Below are positions 62,240 through 64,000 of a stretch of DNA of 64,000 nt, in pieces. Both the position numbers and the translations under genes were made by a program. A model generated the notes under the pieces. It did no database searches, was not told the DNA's origin, and worked only from the letters and a program-made list of their open reading frames with translations. Source of the stretch: an uncultured Clostridia bacterium (GTDB lineage: Bacteria; Bacillota; Clostridia; TANB77; CAG-508); NCBI GenBank assembly GCA_947631915.1, contig CANRNC010000001.1, positions 62,001-126,000 on the forward strand. The letters are read 5' to 3'. The stretch's first letter is position 1, and each line of letters starts with the position of its first letter.

Positions 62240-63187
62240 TTATTGTTCCGCACTAGATTTAGTTAATACTTCAGAAAGGTCATTCATTTTTATGCTATTT
62301 GGCATTTCTAAATGTGCAGATTCTCCTGTGTATTCTGCTGTACTAATTACAGTAGATAAATCTTTTAATATGTTTTTATCAAAGTCGTTGTCTTCGTTAA
62401 GTAGTTCAAAATATACTGCATACATTGAATTTAATTCGGCAAATCCAATTAATCTATTTTCTCCACCCATAGAAGCCTCGAAAAGTATATATTCAACACC
62501 ATTTATTGTATCTAATGAAGGACTTGAAGCAGTTCCTCCGTATTGAGAAAGTAATTCTGACAAATTTACTCCTAAAGCATTTCTGTTTTGTTTTAATTGT
62601 TGGAAAGATGCTTGTTTAATACCTAATTGTGCTACCCATGTTTGTTCTTCATCTGCAATAAGAAGATTATGATTTGTAGAATCTACTTCATATATTAATG
62701 TATCAGGAATATAAAGTTTGAAACCATCAAAATTTACTTTATATGTTGAACTCTGCTTATTTGTAACAGGTGTTGTAGTTCCTGTACTTCCTCCTTGTGT
62801 GTTTGTTTTACCTGATTTGTTCTCATCATCATCGACATTTGCAATTTCATTTTGTGTATTTCCTGTTGGATTATCTTTTTTTTCATTAGAAGATGTCATA
62901 AATAAATATCCTATAAACATAATTACTGCTATTAAAGCTAATATCATAACTACGCATAAAAGTTTTGCAACACCATTTGAACTCTTTTGATATGAATTCA
63001 CATTATTATTTTGTGTATTACTATTTAATGGTTGTCCACCATTATTTGGCTGATTTACTGGTCTTTCATAAGTATACATATCTTCGTTTTTTACTCCAAC
63101 TTCATTGTTTTTTGGTACTGGTGTTCCACATTTTTTGCAAAACACATCATCTTCTCCTAATTCTGCACCACATTTAATACATTTCAT
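62240..63187 (-). CDS. zinc-ribbon membrane protein with extracellular domain
   Basis: A 315-residue protein. N-terminal zinc ribbon (MKCIKCGAELGEDDVFCKKC), an Asn/Gln-rich cytoplasmic linker, one membrane helix (about residues 78-100), a Thr/Gly linker and an extracellular alpha/beta domain of about 170 residues that ends at SSAEQ. The ribbon-linker-helix layout is common in Clostridia, with the outside domain variable; its function is unknown. GGGAGAAAAA lies upstream. It follows the truncated gene on the right end by 79 bases. Confidence 0.78.
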   Translation of the reverse strand: MKCIKCGAELGEDDVFCKKCGTPVPKNNEVGVKNEDMYTYERPVNQPNNGGQPLNSNTQNNNVNSYQKSSNGVAKLLCVVMILALIAVIMFIGYLFMTSSNEKKDNPTGNTQNEIANVDDDENKSGKTNTQGGSTGTTTPVTNKQSSTYKVNFDGFKLYIPDTLIYEVDSTNHNLLIADEEQTWVAQLGIKQASFQQLKQNRNALGVNLSELLSQYGGTASSPSLDTINGVEYILFEASMGGENRLIGFAELNSMYAVYFELLNEDNDFDKNILKDLSTVISTAEYTGESAHLEMPNSIKMNDLSEVLTKSSAEQ

Positions 63188-63266
63188 ATTTTTTCTCCCT
63201 ATCTCTTGTATTATATTTAGGTTTTTTAGAGTAAACCTATAAACCTCTATTAGTATTTTTCACCTC

Positions 63267-64000
63267 CTAAATAACTTTTACATCAAAATTAATTAACTGA
63301 TTTATTAATTCATTTGCATTTTTATTATTAGCCTTTATTATTATAACCAAATAATTATTATTTTGCAATTCATAAAATAAAACAATTTCATTTACATTAT
63401 TTCTATACCTATTTCCATTGTCATCTGTTCCATTGCTTAATTCTATATAATCTCTTTGATATACTTTGAAATTCTTATCATTTGCTGTAATATCGTTCAA
63501 TGCTACAAATCCTTTATATTCTCCATAATTTTTGTTAACAGTGCTATCTAAAATTTCTAGTTGTCGTTGTATATCAGATGACACCCTCTTATATGTTACT
63601 TCATAATCATATTCTTCTCTAGTTGTATTATAATTTAGTCCATAATTTCTTTCTTCATATAAATTAGTACCTTTATCTATTTCTTTAAATGTTTCTGGTA
63701 CTCTCAATGTGATTTCTTCTGTTTCTTCTGCTTTATAATCTATATATGACTTTAGATGTCCTACAATAAATCCTTCTTGTTTTTCTATTTTTATATTATT
63801 TGCAATATTTTGTATTTCATTGATTTTAATCATTTTTACAAGTTCTTCTGGTATTCCTACTTTTCTAGAACTTATAACCATTCTTAATATATGGCTTTCA
63901 TTTAATTCAAATACAATTTCTATATTTTCTGTAGTTTGATTATTCGTTAAATAGTTGTTTTTGTAAATATAACTTAAAGGTTCATCTCCAAACTTGTCTA
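63267..64000 (-). CDS. hypothetical protein, N-terminus cut by window edge
   Basis: An open frame enters from the right end of the window and stops at 63267. The first methionine visible is at 63881, but upstream codons (DKFGDEPLSYIYKNNYL and on) keep the frame open, so the start lies outside. The visible 243 residues are Asn/Lys/Glu-rich, with NYLVIIIKANNKNANELINQ near the end. No domain recognised. It may share the transcript of the zinc-ribbon gene. Confidence 0.65.
   Translation of the reverse strand, partial: DKFGDEPLSYIYKNNYLTNNQTTENIEIVFELNESHILRMVISSRKVGIPEELVKMIKINEIQNIANNIKIEKQEGFIVGHLKSYIDYKAEETEEITLRVPETFKEIDKGTNLYEERNYGLNYNTTREEYDYEVTYKRVSSDIQRQLEILDSTVNKNYGEYKGFVALNDITANDKNFKVYQRDYIELSNGTDDNGNRYRNNVNEIVLFYELQNNNYLVIIIKANNKNANELINQLINFDVKVI

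Overview
The window is an AT-rich (roughly 28-30 % G+C, judged by eye) chromosomal segment of an endospore-forming, Gram-positive anaerobe of the Clostridia. Evidence for this is yqfC/yqfD, pdaA, spo0A, a spore photoproduct lyase, cdaA, an agr quorum-sensing locus, rubrerythrin, strong AGGAGG-type ribosome binding sites with frequent TTG/GTG starts, an LPXTG surface protein and an AGA-dominated arginine code. The exact genus cannot be named from the sequence. Most genes are on the minus strand.

Layout. 0-5 kb: yqfC-yqfD, pdaA, and a glycosyltransferase/membrane-protein pair. 5-8.3 kb: an agr locus (agrA-agrC on plus, facing agrB-agrD on minus, with a 40-residue agrD). 8.4-22.6 kb: housekeeping and sporulation genes (pseudouridine synthase, methyltransferase, radical SAM genes, splB, an LPXTG protein, spo0A, cdaA, split TSUP transporter genes, rarA, ruvA). 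22.6-29.2 kb: a seven-gene, translationally coupled minus-strand operon with the enzymes of an archaeal-like lipid head-group route (lipid kinase, CarS-like CDP-lipid synthase, phosphatidylserine synthase, phosphatidylserine decarboxylase, UbiA prenyltransferase) plus a PEP-synthase-like phosphotransferase and a GNAT-like protein. 29.3-32.1 kb: an ABC importer. 32.2-40.9 kb: a giant glycine-rich/Cna-B-repeat surface protein, preceded by a tiny leader ORF that contains a (CA)14 microsatellite. 41.8-49 kb: purine biosynthesis (purF divergent from purN-purE-purC; purB divergent from purA). 49.1-51.3 kb: tetR, initiator tRNA, rubrerythrin. 51.3-58.8 kb: an M14 peptidase gene split by a 6.2-kb serine-recombinase element whose ends share an 11-bp direct repeat. 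58.9-64 kb: surface proteins and a short-chain dehydrogenase.

The most striking observation is about the codon CGG. Four genes (yqfD, the giant surface protein, the serine recombinase, the short-chain dehydrogenase) look frameshifted, at six places in total. At each place the upstream frame runs into an in-frame CGG codon, and skipping its C (a +1 shift to a GGN glycine codon) restores the family-conserved reading frame. In a manual scan of the other native genes on both strands I found no further in-frame CGG, although CGG occurs dozens of times out of frame. The one gene with ordinary in-frame CGG codons is a GC-rich, foreign-looking ORF at 45.5-45.9 kb. This fits CGG being unassigned in this organism and acting as a +1 frameshift site; a systematic assembly error that adds C before GG is the main alternative. 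The element's own recombinase would need two such shifts, so excision and repair of the peptidase gene might depend on this decoding behaviour.
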